Below are positions 45,933 through 57,758 of a DNA stretch of 64,000 nt, in pieces. The notes below the pieces were generated by a model. It ran no database searches and was not told the DNA's origin. It worked only from the letters and a program-made list of their open reading frames with translations. A program made the position numbers and the translations under genes. This stretch comes from Chloranthus sessilifolius (Eukaryota > Streptophyta > Magnoliopsida > Chloranthales > Chloranthaceae), in the NCBI GenBank assembly GCA_021018995.1, contig CM037590.1, forward strand, positions 108,377,097-108,441,096, read 5' to 3'. Numbering within the stretch: position 1 is the first letter of the stretch; each line of letters begins with the position of its first letter.

Positions 45933-46425
45933 GACCAAGTGGATCTTGTGATTTGGAGTAGAATTTATACCCTGCAGTTATGCTTATAGCCAGTTGAGGG
46001 AATTGTGTGCTCTAAACCTCTGTAACATGATTAATCGAATCTGACTTAAGTGAAAACCAATCTCCAAGCTACTCTTCTCTATTTTCTGCTTTTTACCTCT
46101 TTCCCCTGCAAGATCTAAGATCCTAAACTTGATCCAAGTTAGTCTATGTTTAATTTTAGCTTAGCTTAAGTGACAATCCATTTTAAACCTCTCCCCTGTC
46201 TTTTAGCTAACGTAGCATTAGTTAGGGTGCCAGATCTAATACAGATCTAGAGATTTATCATATTTTTAAACCAACCTCCCTGTGGACATTCCCTTAATCA
46301 CCATCTTTGTAAAACTTGCTATAACAGACCCTGATTACTTGCAGGTTTGAGTGAGTGTATTCTGCCTAGTTTATTGATAATTTTAGACCCTCATTCGAGG
46401 AAAGGTAAAAACTCCAACAAGTTTT

Positions 46426-46443
46426 TGGCGCCGCTGCCGGGGA
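46426..46443 (+). other. Primer-binding site, element D
   Basis: TGGCGCCGCTGCCGGGGA, six bases after the LTR end, as in Athila-type elements. Confidence 0.85.
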
Positions 46444-46737
46444 TGTTTGTTTAGAAATTGATAGATCTAAATTTTGATAATAGATATGTAGTATTGTTTG
46501 AATTTACTAACTGCATTTGTAAGTTTTGTTATTTTTTAGTATTTTGTGTGCATTTCATCATATCTAAGCCTACCAGTGAGAGGAGAATAGTGCTGGAGAC
46601 TGCTCTGTAGTTTGCATCCCTCTACTCTCCTGTTATTTTTCAGATCTGTTGATATTTTTCTTAGAATAGTTAGAAAGCTTGGTTGATTCCACTTGCTATG
46701 TTGAGAATCTGTTTTGCATTCAGAATCTAAGTGTTGT

Positions 46738-48290
46738 ATGTTTGGTAGGAGAACCCTCCAACCTCAGATTATTCCACTAAATCCAAAGGTTGAAAGACTT
46801 CTCAAATCCAGACCAACCACACCCACTTCTATTGCATTTGATTCTGTAGAAATAGGAGAGCAACAGCAGCCGAGAACCCTCAAGGAGTTTAATGCACCAG
46901 GGGTCTATAATTCTCCCTTCTGCATTCAATTCCCAGCTGCTCAGGAAAACTATGAGATAAAATCATCCATAATTCAAATACTGCCCTCATTTCATGGCCT
47001 GACCAAAGAAGACTCATACAAACACATAGATGAGTTCTTAGGGTTGTGCACTACATTTAATATCACAGGTTTGGGGGAGGAGGCCACCAGGATGAGACTC
47101 TTTCCTTTTTTCATTAAAGGACAGAGCCAGGACCTGGTTGTCCTTGCTTCCACCCAACAGCATTCAGTCCTGGAGTGATCCCCAATGTCAATTTCTGGCC
47201 AAGTTCTTCCCTATGTCAAAAACCAGCTAGTTGAGGAAGGCTATCATCTCTTTTACCCAAGATCTAACTGAAGATTTTCATCAATCCTGGGAGAGATTTA
47301 AGAAACTCCTGAAGAAATGACCCCACCACCAAATCCTTGAATAGTAATTGGTTCAAAGCTTTTATTAGGGAATTGATGCTAAAAGTATAGATATGATAGA
47401 TGCTTCCTGTGGTGGCACCTATCTCCATAAAACTATTGAGGAGGCATGGGAGCTCTTTGATATTATTAGTGAGAACTTTATACAAAGGAAAACCTTAGCA
47501 AGAGATCTAGAGCCTCCTAGGTTGGTGAAGGAGAATACCTCAAGAGGAAAGATATATGAAGTGAGTGTGCCAAGTGAGTTGGAAAGGAAAGTGGACAGCC
47601 TAGCCCTAAAATTTGATAGGCTGATGGGAGCAATGCAGTCACCTGTGGCTGCTAGGGTGGAGGAGGCATGTGCCATATGCCAGTCCCCTGCTCCTCCCCT
47701 TGAAGAATGCCCATCTGCTGACCAGTTTCCTTATTTATAACAGAGCATGTGGCTGCAGCTCAGTCTTATGGGCAGTAGCCTGCTGCTGGATATCAATGAA
47801 GAAACCACCCCAATCTGAGGTGGAGACAAGATGCATACCCCACCCTAGCAGCCCATGCCCTACCGAAATGCTTAGCCCTATCAAGAAGGTTATGCCCCAA
47901 GGCCTCACTATCAGCAACCCATGGCCCAACCTATAACTCCTCCTGTGCAGCAAGCTGCACCTCCTCCAACTGTGAGAGCACCATCCTTTGAGGAACAAGT
48001 TCTATCTTCACTACAGAGCTTGAACACCTCATCCCAAACTGTACACTCTCACAACCAGAGCATCAAAAAGATAGAGGACCAACTTGGTTAGCTGTTTGAT
48101 GCTCTGACTAGGAGAGAGGGAGGAAGGTTGCCTAGCCAACCACAGGACAATCCACGAAGGCAGTTTGTAGTGGGTGAAGTTTCCTCCACCTATGAGGAAG
48201 CCAAATCTGTTACAACTTTGAGAAGTGGTACCAAGTGGGCTGTGAGCCTGTGAGAAACTTGGAGGAAGAAAATGAAGTAATTTCTGCAGG
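46738..48290 (+). pseudogene. gag: Gag, element D
   Basis: Capsid protein. Start at 46738 (MFGRRTLQPQIIPLNPK), matched by C. The gag domain is open to 47178 (LKEFNAPGVYNSPFCIQFP, FHGLTKEDSYKHIDEFLGLC, NITGLGEEATRMRLFPF), then stops. A second part, 47393-47740, is in frame again: DASCGGTYLHKTIEEAWELF, LERKVDSLALKFDRLMGAM and a CAICQSPAPPLEECPSADQF knuckle-like motif. The Q/P-rich tail to about 48240 is broken. Confidence 0.85.
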
Positions 48291-48309
48291 AACAAAATAA
48301 AGACCACCA

Positions 48310-49030
48310 GTGGTGGACTTGAAGGAACAATCAGCTGTGAATAAAGAGGATAATGAGGATCCTCAAGAAAATAAAAATATAAAAAAGAAAGAGGCCCCAT
48401 TGGCTAAGGCTGCAAGTGAGGGAGCAATCCCACATTTGCCATTTCCTAAGGCACTTCAAGCACCTTCCCCTTTTGATAAAGGGCAAGGAAAAATTAAGAA
48501 AATGATGGAGACTTTCAAGCAAGTAAAGATCAATTTGCCTTTACTTGATGTCATTAAACAAGTCCCAGCCTATGCCAAGTTTTTAAAAGACCTGTGCACC
48601 CATAAAAGACAGTCTAGGATACACCTATCCAAAAAAGTCTTTTCAGCAGAAAAAGTTAAGCAAGTCCCGCTAAACTATTGCAAAACCTTGGACTCCCCAC
48701 TATCCCCTGCATCATTGGGGATCATACCATTGACAAAGCCTTATTAGATCTGGGAGCCAGTGTAAATTTGCTTTCATATTCAGTATATGAGAAGCTGGGC
48801 TTAGGCAAATTAAAACCCACACATGTAGTCCTCCAGCTGGCTGACAGATCTAAAAGGAAACCTGTGAGGATAATCGAGGATGTTTTGGTTAGAGTTAACA
48901 AATTCTTCTATCCTGCTGACTTTTTGGTGCTAGATATGGAACCAGGTAGGAGTGCCACTTCCATACCTATGATTTTAGGTAGACCCTTTTTGGCCATAGT
49001 TAATGCTTGTATTCAATGCAGGTCTTGAAT
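48310..49030 (+). pseudogene. Aspartic protease region, element D
   Basis: The upstream frame (48310-48690) is the charged gag-protease connector with PKALQAPSPFDKGQGK and AYAKFLKDLCTHKRQSR. After a frameshift, 48678-49028 gives the protease: IPCIIGDHTIDKALLDLGAS with the active-site D-L-G-A-S-V-N (Athila type), LQLADRSKRKPVRIIEDVLV and PMILGRPFLAIVNACI, then TGA. All key motifs are intact apart from the frame break. Confidence 0.87.
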
Positions 49031-49141
49031 TATGGAAGTGTCATTTGGAAATATGAAGGTCAAATTGAATGTGTACAACGCAGCAAATCAACCTCATCCT
49101 GATGAGGACTATTTTTCTCTTGATGTGATAGATGAGGTTGT

Positions 49142-50980
49142 CTAGGAAAATGTGAAGATGCTGCTACATGGTAAGGAATGGTTTAATGAGCTAGCCGAAG
49201 TATGGAAGGAAACAGAGGTAGAGAAGGGTCCCACCTCTGAGATTGAGCATGTGAAACTTGTCTCTTCTAAAGATCCACCGGCACAGCACCATCCATGGAG
49301 GCCTACTTTGTTACCTCTACCACCCCCCTCTAAGGAACCCCTATTGCCCTCCCTCATCTGTCCCCCAGAGGTGGAGTTAAAGCAACTCCCAAAATCTTTG
49401 AAATCTGCCTTTTTAGGAGATAACACCAAATTGCCTGTAATAATCTCCTCTTCCCTCACTTTGGAGCAGGAAAAAGAACTACTTTGTGTACTAAAAAGGC
49501 ATAAGAAGGCATTAGGATGGACCATTGCAGACCTTGGGAGAATCAATCATGTTGTGTGCATGCATAAAATTCATCTCGAGGAAGGTTCCAAACCTTCCAG
49601 AGAGATGCAGAGAAAACTTAACCCACACATGCAGGAGGTTGTGATGAAGGAGGCAGTCAAACTCTTAGATGCTGGGATAATTTATCCCATCTCGAATTCA
49701 CAATGGGTAGCACCTACGCAGGTAGTACCCAAGAAATCTGGTATTATGGTTGTTAAAGTAGATTCAGGTGAGCTGATCCCAACTAGACAGACCATTGGTT
49801 GGAGGATGTGCATAGATTATCGAAAACTCAATGAAAAAACCAGCAAGGATCACTTCCCACTACCCTTCATAGACTAAATTTTGGACAAGCTGGCAGACAA
49901 GGCTTATTATTTTTTTCTTGATGGATATTCAGGGTACAATCAAATCCCTGTATACCCCCAGGACCAAGAAAAAACCACATTCACTTGCCCATTTGGAACC
50001 TTTGCATACAGAAGGATGCCATTTGGGTTGTGTAATGCACCTGCCACGTTCCAAAGATGCATATATGCTATCTTCTCTGACATGATTGATAAGTTTTTGG
50101 AGATCTTTATGGATGATTTCTCCATTTATGGAGGTGATTTTAGCCAATGCCTACACCACCTCAGCTCCGTTCTGCAAAGGTGTGAGGAGACCAACCTAGT
50201 TCTGAGTTGGGAGAAAAGTCACTTCATGGTGACTCAAGGCACTGTTCTAGGACATGTTGTCTCTCACAAAGGAATCGATGTTGATCAGGCTAAGATCGAT
50301 TTGATTGTTCATTTTCCCCCTCCGAAAATTGTCAAACAAGTTAGGTCATTTTTGGGTCATGCTGGCTTCTACAGGAGGTTCATCAAGGACTTCAGCAAAA
50401 TCTCCAAACCCCTTTGTCATATGTTGTGCCAGGAAGTTCCTTTTGGCTTTAATGATGAATGTCGAGCTACTTTTGAACTGTTAAAGACTTGTTTGACCAC
50501 AACTCTCATCTTGCAATCCCCTAATTTTTCTCTGCCATTTGAACTGATGTATGATGCATCAGATTTTGCCGTTGGGGCAGTGTTGGGTCAAAGAAAAGAC
50601 AAGGCACCTTCTGTGGTAGCATATGCCAGTAAATTAATGGTTGATGCTCAATTGAATTACACTACAACTAAGAAAGAGCTATTAACTATTGTCTTTGCCT
50701 TAGAAAAATTCAGGTCTTATGTGCTGGGATAAAAAATTATTGTGTTCACTGACCACTCAGCTTTTGAAATACCTCTTGTCCAAAAAGGAAGCTAAAGCAC
50801 GGCTAATCAGATGGATTCTTCTCTTACAGGAATTCAATTTAGAGATTAAGGACAAGAAGGGAGTTGAGAACGTGGTGGCTGATCATCTGTCAAGGATCCT
50901 AGCCACTAACATAGAAAACTTGCCCATCAATGACTCCTTCCCAGATGAGCAGCTTCTGACCATCCAGATAAGTATGCCCT
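49142..50980 (+). pseudogene. pol: Reverse transcriptase and RNase H, element D
   Basis: RT motifs in order: LGWTIADLGRINHVVCMHKI, AGIIYPISNSQWVAPTQVVP, WRMCIDYRKLNEKTSKDHFP, a TAA stop at 49876 (just after PLPFID), DGYSGYNQIPVYPQDQEKTT, PFGLCNAPATFQRC, catalytic FMDDFSIYG (about 50109-50133), GHVVSHKGIDVDQAKID and FLGHAGFYRRFIKDFSKISK. RNase H begins FELMYDASDFAVGAVLGQRK. A stop after SYVLG and a frameshift near 50750 break it; the end [20 protein letters not shown] and [10 protein letters not shown] is readable to 50980. Only two or three lesions in 1.8 kb. Confidence 0.9.
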
Positions 50981-50982
50981 AG

Positions 50983-52266
50983 TTTGCCAATATTGTCAAT
51001 TACCTTGCTGTGGGTAGGATCCCTCCACATTGGACCAAGGATGACAAAAATCTATTCTTTACACAGATTCGATATTACATATGGGAGGATCCTTACCTGT
51101 TTAAGCATTGTGCAGACCAGGTGATCAGACGTTGTGTACTTGAAACTGAGTTTCAAAACATCCTAACCATGTGTCATGAACAGGCTTGCAGGAGCCATTT
51201 CAGTGGTAACAAGACTGCAGCCAAGGTTCTTCAAAGTGGTTTTTACTGGCCTACCCTATTCAAAGATGCCCGGCAGCACTGTAAAGTGTGTCATCGATGC
51301 CAGAAAATGGGCAATATTACAAGGAGAAACTCTATGCCCTTGCAACCTATACTTGTTGTTCAACTATTTGATATTTGGGAAATGGTTTTCATGGGACCTT
51401 TTCCCCCTTTTGCTGGATACAATTTCATCCTTGTCGTTGTGGATTACGTATCCAAATGGGTAAAAGCCATAGCTACAAGGACAAATGAGCACAAACTCGT
51501 CATTCAATTCCTGAAAGACAACATCTTCTCAAGATTTGGCTTTCCTAAAGCTATTATTAGTGATGGGGGAAGCCACTTCTGTAATAAACCTTTTAACAAA
51601 TTGATGGAAAGATACTCTGTTACCCACAGAGTATCCACTCCTTACCACCCACAAACCAGTGGGCAGGTAGAGATTTTCAACAGGGAAATCAAACATATTC
51701 TCGAGAAGACTGTGAGAACCGACAGAAGAGATTGGTCCAGCAAGTTGACTGATGCCTTATGGGCTTATAGAACAGCCTATAAAACCCCCATAGGCATGTC
51801 CCCATTCAGACTAGTATATGGCAAGGCATGTTATTTGCCTGTTGAATTGCAACACAAAGCATATTGGGCCATTAAAGCAATCAACTCTGACTTACACTCA
51901 GATGGTATTCATAGGAAACTCTAGTTATCCAAGCTGGATGAACTGCGACTAGAAGCTTATGCAAATGCTCGGAGTTACAAGGAGAGGACCAAAGCCTTCC
52001 ATGACAGACATTTGCTCCGCAAAAAGTTCAAGCCCAATGACAAGGTATGGTTGTTTAACTCCAGAATGAAATTCTTTCCAGGAAAGATGCAATCCAGATG
52101 GGATGGACCTTTCACAGTGGTACGCGTTTCCCCATATAGAGCTGTCGAAGTCATGCATCCTACAAATGACAGAACCCTTAAGGTCAATGGGCAGAGGCTG
52201 AAACTTTGCGTTGACAACATTTGTGAGCCTGAAGAGACCATTGATCTTCAGGATCCTCTAGGTTAA
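50983..52266 (+). pseudogene. pol: Integrase, element D (first catalytic Asp missing)
   Basis: Zinc-binding domain [11 protein letters not shown] with CKVCHRC intact. In the core the segment that normally reads G-I-D-F-M-G is E-M-V-F-M-G (codon GTT at 51385-51387), so the first Asp of the DDE triad is Val. The second Asp ([12 protein letters not shown]) and the Glu ([12 protein letters not shown]) remain. A TAG at 51922 separates the C-terminal part, which is otherwise open (KLDELRLEAYANARSYKERT, KVWLFNSRMKFFPGKMQSRW, VNGQRLKLCVDNI) to 52266. Even without stops the enzyme would be inactive. Confidence 0.9.
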
Positions 52267-52514
52267 TACCTGATTTCGATTTATATCATATGTAGTATAT
52301 TTGATTTATATCTCGATTCTTGTCCACAATTTTTTTATTTTTTTTTGTTTATAATAAAATGGCCATGTCAATTTCAAGCTTCATTTCAATATCGCCCGTC
52401 GTTTAGGAATCAAAGGCATAAGGTTAGAAGCCTATTTGCTAACTGGTAGCACAGCAGAGGAGTGTTGGGTGTTAAGGCTAAATGCTCTACACACACAGGC
52501 CATGTTATTGGGCT

Positions 52515-52925
52515 CATTGAACCTTTCGATAGGTCATTTGGACCTTTTGCTAGGTAAGCCACTGATGTCGATAGGATTGGTGAGGATTTCGATAGGTGTT
52601 GGGACCTCTCGATAGGTGAGAACAACTTTGCGATAGGTTCTGGACTCTTGCCTAGAACCTATTGACAAGAGCGATAAATGTACTACCCCACCTATCGAAA
52701 GGTTGTTCTCACCCTTCAGTATCCTAACGACGTGAACGTTTTATCCACCCTCCGTTCGACAGGACACCAACCTATCGCAACCGGCCATCCCAGCCTATCG
52801 AATGCATGTTTATTATGTTCGATACGACGGGTTAAACCTATCGAGAGCATTCAACTGCCAGCACTATTCTTATGCGATTTTGATAGGAAGCCTTAACATG
52901 TCGACACTCTACACTCATCCTATCA
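52515..52925 (+). repeat. Internal word array CCTATCGAA/TTCGATAGG, element D
   Basis: At least ten copies of the U3 word in both orientations (TTTCGATAGGTCATTTGG, CTCTCGATAGGTGAG, CCTATCGAAAGGTTG, CCTATCGAATGCATG, CCTATCGAGAGCATTC) between integrase and the extra ORF. Confidence 0.75.
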
Positions 52926-53203
52926 AAATCGCCCCCCCTCACTCTTTCCATGCTTATTGTGCACCTACGCTGCACGACAATTTTACCCCAAGTGTACCAT
53001 GTACAACTGCGCTGCATGACCTTAAACTACTGCACCCCACAGGTTTACGCCACACTGTAACTCGGCGCTAAATATAGGTGCGGTTAATGCTGCGATTTCG
53101 TTCCCCATGCTGATTGATCGAATTAACCATTCATTCCTTTTCTTCGACGGCGGCGATATTGAATGCACCGCTTCATAGTCCCTCACACATCCACCTTAAA
53201 TAG

Positions 53204-53446
53204 ATGCAGATGGCTCGACTTCGGCCCATTCCTTCCCTTCCACCCTCTGCACTCCTCATAACTATGGCAGATGACAAGCCCACGTTCACTCCTGCTCAAC
53301 TCTACCACTTCTGGCTGGAGCCACTACCGCCCAAGGAACCAGACCCATTGCAATTCCTCTGGGATGAATATAAGGAGGTACAGCGGATCCTCACTAAGGA
53401 GGAAAAGGACAAAGATAAGAAGGAGAAGAAGAGGCTGAAGACATAG
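53204..53446 (+). CDS. Short extra ORF of element D
   Basis: An 80-codon frame, with a second likely start at 53264 (MADDKPTFTPAQLYHFWLEP). It ends in a K/E-rich segment (KEEKDKDKKEKKRLK). After its TAG the same frame goes on as a Pro/Ser-rich stretch to about 53690 with further stops, so it is probably the remnant of a longer protein. It occupies the same place as ORF2 of C, but I see no sequence match to that protein's folded part. Confidence 0.45.
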   Translation: MQMARLRPIPSLPPSALLITMADDKPTFTPAQLYHFWLEPLPPKEPDPLQFLWDEYKEVQRILTKEEKDKDKKEKKRLKT

Positions 53447-53786
53447 CCACCGGCTTCTCTGCCACCATCCTCCTCCACCACCCGTCCCCCTGCCCCTTGA
53501 CCCCCTTCTTTTTCCTTTTCTTCCTCCCCTCCTGGCTTACAGTTCCTCTTCCACTTGCTGCCGGCTGAGGATACCCTTGAGCCAGGGGAGGCTTTTTCGT
53601 TTGCCAAGAAAATTTTGTCCATCGGCCTACTTTCCACTTCCTTGTGCTTGACCATTGTAGTAAAATGCTCTATTTTATGCTCTGTTTAGCCTCTGTTAAT
53701 AAACTGCTTTTTCCTTTTTTTAGTTGTCTACTTACTCTCGGTTTTGTTCTATTAATAAACTACTACAGCCTCTATGCTGTAAACAG

Positions 53787-53821
53787 TGAGGACACTGTTT
53801 AGTTTAGGTTTGGGGGTATGG
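53787..53821 (+). other. Internal PPT-like site, element D
   Basis: GTGAGGACACT, then AGGTTTGGGGGTATGG at 53806-53821, 1.5 kb before the LTR. C has the same pair of motifs at 21667 and 21687. CAGTGAGGACACTG is palindromic at its ends. Confidence 0.55.
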
Positions 53822-55302
53822 AATGTATGTATGCCAATATATTAGTTAATTTTAGTGCAGCTAGGCTAAAAAGGAGTGTTTGGAATTAATTAGAATTAAT
53901 TCTCACTTGAATAAAAAGAGGAAATTAAAAAGAACTGTTTGAAACTGAAATAAATTGTAGTCCAACAAACTTCATGAGGCAAATGTCAACAAGTTGTGAA
54001 AATTAATTTTGATGTGTAGTAAACCTGAAATGAGAGGAAATTGTGAAGACACACCCCTGAAAATTAGATGGAAGGCCATACCCAGTGAGATTTGGACCTG
54101 AAAAAGTTTCTTTGAAGAGTGCCTTGCCAATTTTTTTTGCTCTAAGGACTGATGGGATCTAATTCTAATCACTAGAACTTAGGCAATTCCAAGTTGAAAC
54201 AGCTTGACAGCATTCATGACATTGAAGACATGAAGTAAGGCCATCCCTTGGACAGTTTGAACCTAAAATGCCCCACCTTTGAACTGCCCTTGATACACAC
54301 CAGTTGAGACTTTAAAATCACAGTTTTTCTTTGATAAAAACCAAAAATTTTGAACCCAAAACCTTTTTGACCTATTTTAGTTCACCCTCAACCTGAGAAA
54401 TCAGAAAATAAGAGGAGAAGTGAGGTTAGAGATGCAAGGTTCAATGTCTGGCAAAAGAAGAAAAAAAAATATTTGAAAGCTAGTGTGATGTACAGTTGTG
54501 GCATTCCGATCTATAAAAAAAAAAACAAAGAAAACGGAGCAAAAGGATGAGAAAGAGAAGTCACTTCATTTGAAAAATTACAAGAAGATAAGAAACTGAT
54601 CACTTCAAGTCTGAAAATTCAAAATGAAAATGAAGAGGTGCTGAAATGAAGAAGGTTGAGCTACAGACTACCTCCTTGCTTTTACTGATTTCTCAATTTG
54701 AATCCCTTTTACCCTTTCATTCTGTTATAAACCTCATCCCTAAGCCACATTACAACCCAATAAAAAAAGTCCTTACTGATCTGAAATGAATTGAGCTGTC
54801 ATGTGGAGATAAAGAATTGTGTAATCTATGGTGAAAAGAGTTAGAAAATTTCATAAATTAGAGCAATGCCTATGCTCATGCTTACAGCCCTATTTGAGGA
54901 CTGTCAAAACAGAATTCTCAAGTGAAAGGTGAGCCATGCATCAATCTTTAGACACAATGCCTTGACATGAACTGATCGATGATGAAGGAATTACTGCAAA
55001 ATTTCATGTTTTAAGTTGGTGATTTTTTTCTTGCCGAAAGCCCTCTAGAACTGAAAAGACATGATGAGAATTTATTCTAGTTCACTGAAACTCTGTTTAG
55101 CAAGATGCACCATTATTAACTAACCTTATTGGAGAAGTTTGTGGGTACCTTCACTGAAAACCCTCAGGAGACTTCACTCCTCCACTAGGGATCACCTAGG
55201 GGTTTAAAAGGCTTGGTGCATATGCAAAATGCATCCGTGCTCCCTATGAAAGTGGCATTTTAATTCTTTTTATTCTCCTTTGCTCAGGTACTAGCAAAGC
55301 TT
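53822..55302 (+). other. Non-coding 3' region of element D
   Basis: AT-rich, with A runs near 54462-54470 and 54518-54527 and no open frame of note. It corresponds to the DNA that is deleted in C along with the start of its 3' LTR. Confidence 0.55.
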
Positions 55303-55315
55303 AGGTTTTGGGGTG
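55303..55315 (+). other. Polypurine tract, element D
   Basis: AGGTTTTGGGGTG immediately before the 3' LTR start TGTTAAGTGG. It is similar to the internal tract 1.5 kb upstream. Confidence 0.65.
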
Positions 55316-57441
55316 TGTTAAGTGGTGAAAAATGTCACTTTTCACCCTTTAACCTGACCATTGATAGACCTGTGAGCACACTACTAAACTTCTGTCAAGT
55401 GCATTTTGTAGACAACAATAAAAAAGGACACTAATATAGAAAATCACTCAAGAATGCCCAAAAAGGGGCTATCTCTCAGCACAGGACAAATCCATCAACA
55501 ACACACTAGAGGGTAGCACATCACTGGACCCTTGGAGCGCGTGGCTACAGCAGGGCAAGGCAAAGGAAGTGAAAACAGGCTGAAAACATCCTATCGATTA
55601 GTCACCTGAAGACTTCGATAGGAGCTAAAAGCAAAGAAAGGGAGAATTCATGTAGTTGAAGAGGTTATAATAGGATCTCAAGGCAGAAGAAGGATGGATT
55701 CGTGTGGATTGAGAAGTTCGATAGGATCCAAGAACCTATCGAGCAGCTGAAAGGAAGGAAGGAACCATCCTATCGAAAGTCTGCCTGAGGCATCAAGGAA
55801 ACCTATCGAATGGTTCCTTAACCTATCGAGATGAAGATGCTAGAACAGAACCTATTGAAGGGTACTTGAGCCTTTCTATAGGAGTGAGAGCAACCCTATC
55901 GAAAGGATGGCATGCAGAGTGGAACCTGTCGAAATGGTTCTCCAACCTGTCGAAGAGCCCCTTCAACCTGTCGAATACTCTATGCCAAGGGCTGAGAATG
56001 CTGAAACTCTAAGCGAAGGCTCATCCTATCGGAACCTATCAAAAAGATCTAACAACTTAGCAGAAGGACCAAATAGCTCTATTTGAACCTGTCGAAAGCT
56101 TCCTGAACCTGACGTAATTGTGTGCAGAACTTCTCAAAAATTCAGCTGTGCACACATTGTGATTTAGTGACCTGCTGCATGCAACCCGAGGCACTTGGTG
56201 GCTGCCACGATGGTTCCAGAAGATGCCCTAGAAAACCCTAACTGACCCATGTGCTCTAACAGAACTCTAACAAACTCTGAGGACCTTCTAGAAGGGATTT
56301 CTGGCAGGAAAAATAGAGGAGAAACCTATATATAGAGACCCACAATTGCAATTGGGGGAGATCGAGATCTGAGCGAGCTTGCAGAGAAATTCTATTTTCC
56401 TCCTTTGGCCCAACCATGGTTGGCTAATTCCCTTGGAGTAGCGAGGAGAAAGGTTAGATCTATAATTGGGTGAGGTTAAGAGTGTTATTATAGGTTCCTA
56501 GCTACACAGACTACAGATCTGAGAGTATATCTATTGTAGAGTGACTTTGATTGCAATGTTAATCCTGATTTTAATGCTTTAATTAGATCTAAAGTTCCTT
56601 TAGTTCCATTTGGTGATCGATCGGATCTGTGTAGAGGAGTCTATATATCAGCTCACCCACTTAACTGGTAGACCTCTTGGATACCACCCGATCTCCCTGG
56701 ATCTGATACTCCTGTGATCCCTTGAGTCTGTGACCTGAGAATTGCAGCATCTGTAGTGGTTTTAATTGTTCTAATTGATGCTCTAGCTTTGAAGGAGATC
56801 CCTAGGATGGTCTGTGACCATTAAAGTGGACAGATCATAACCTTAAGATGAATCCAAGCTTAGGCTCCAATTGGATTCGTCTGCTGCAATCCATAGATTT
56901 GATAAAGTCTATAGGATGGTTTGTGACCATTAAAGTGGACAGATCATAGCCTTAAGACCAAGTGGATCCTGTGATTTGGAGTGGAATTTATACCCTGCAG
57001 CTGTGCTTATAGCCAGTTGAGGGAATTGTGTGCTCTAAACCTCTGTAACATGTTAATCCAATCCGATTTCACTGAAAACCAATCTCCAAGCTACTCTTCT
57101 CTATTTTCTGCTTTTTACCTCTTTCCCCTGCAAGATCCAAGATCCTAAACTTGATCCAAGTTAGTCTATGTTTAATTTTAGTTTAGCTTAAGTGACAATC
57201 CATTTTAAATCTCTCCCCTATCTTTTAGCTAACGTAGCATTAGTTAGGGTGCCAGATCTAATGCAGATCTGGAGATTTATCATATTTTTAAACCAACCTC
57301 CCTGTGGACATTCCCTTACTCACCATCTTTGTAAAACTTACTACAATAGACCCTGATTACTTGTAGGTCTGTGTGAGTGTGTTCTGCCTAGTTTATTGAT
57401 AATTTTAGACCCTCATTTGAGGGAAGGCAAACACTCCAACA
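55316..57441 (+). repeat. 3' LTR of element D (2126 bp)
   Basis: Starts TGTTAAGTGGTGAAAAATGT with intact TG and ends ACTCCAACA. Word array 55585-56107, TATATATA at 56337-56344, leader boxes at 56814-56850 and 56915-56957. Confidence 0.92.
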
Positions 57442-57446
57442 AACCT
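57442..57446. other. Target-site duplication of D, right
   Basis: AACCT, identical to 44274-44278. Confidence 0.88.
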
Positions 57447-57586
57447 TCAACCATCACTGGTCCAGCTCAGGAAGCATCCAAGTCTCAATGACAGTCGACG
57501 ACGCTAAAAAATCTAAGAAGCGAAAAGCAAATACACAAGGTAATCAAAAGAGAAGCAACCGATCAGGTACATCTAAACAAAAATCT

Positions 57587-57588
<2 letters not shown>
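57447..57588 (+). other. Continuation of element B right of D
   Basis: About 140 bp between D and a microsatellite. Interpreted as the B sequence interrupted at 44278; no function assigned. Confidence 0.45.

Positions 57589-57648
<60 letters not shown>
57589..57648. repeat. (AT)30 microsatellite
   Basis: Sixty bases of uninterrupted AT between B-type DNA and the 3' flank of PMD copy 2. ORFs crossing it give IYIYIY and are artefacts. Confidence 0.97.
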
Positions 57649-57650
<2 letters not shown>

Positions 57651-57758
57651 AAGCTTTCTTTTCTTTTTACACTTGTCACCGGGGGCATCCCCCCTATATA
57701 TACAACGCACACACACAATGGACAAAATAAACACACACACCTACTCCCTACGTTGTTG

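Larger units (their letters stand above)
44279..46419 (+). repeat. 5' LTR of element D (2141 bp)
   Basis: Starts TATTAAGTGGTGAAAAATAT (TG changed to TA) and ends ACTCCAACA. Near-terminal hairpin GGTGAAAA/TTTTCACC, U3 word array, TATA box at 45298-45305, and two leader boxes. Its first ~110 bp align with the C LTR. Confidence 0.92.
44279..57441 (+). mobile_element. Element D: full-length Athila-like retrotransposon (13.16 kb)
   Basis: 5' LTR 44279-46419, PBS, gag, protease, RT-RNase H, integrase, a short extra ORF, polypurine tract and 3' LTR 55316-57441, flanked by matched AACCT. Protein wording is Athila-type ([26 protein letters not shown]). The two LTRs differ at about 12 sites in their first ~190 bp. 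Gag, RT and integrase carry stops, and integrase lacks its first catalytic Asp. It interrupts element B downstream of pol. Confidence 0.93.

Noticed and set aside
52410..53071. Short ORFs between integrase and the extra ORF of D
   Set aside because: They cross the internal CCTATCGAA word array and have no conserved counterpart in C.
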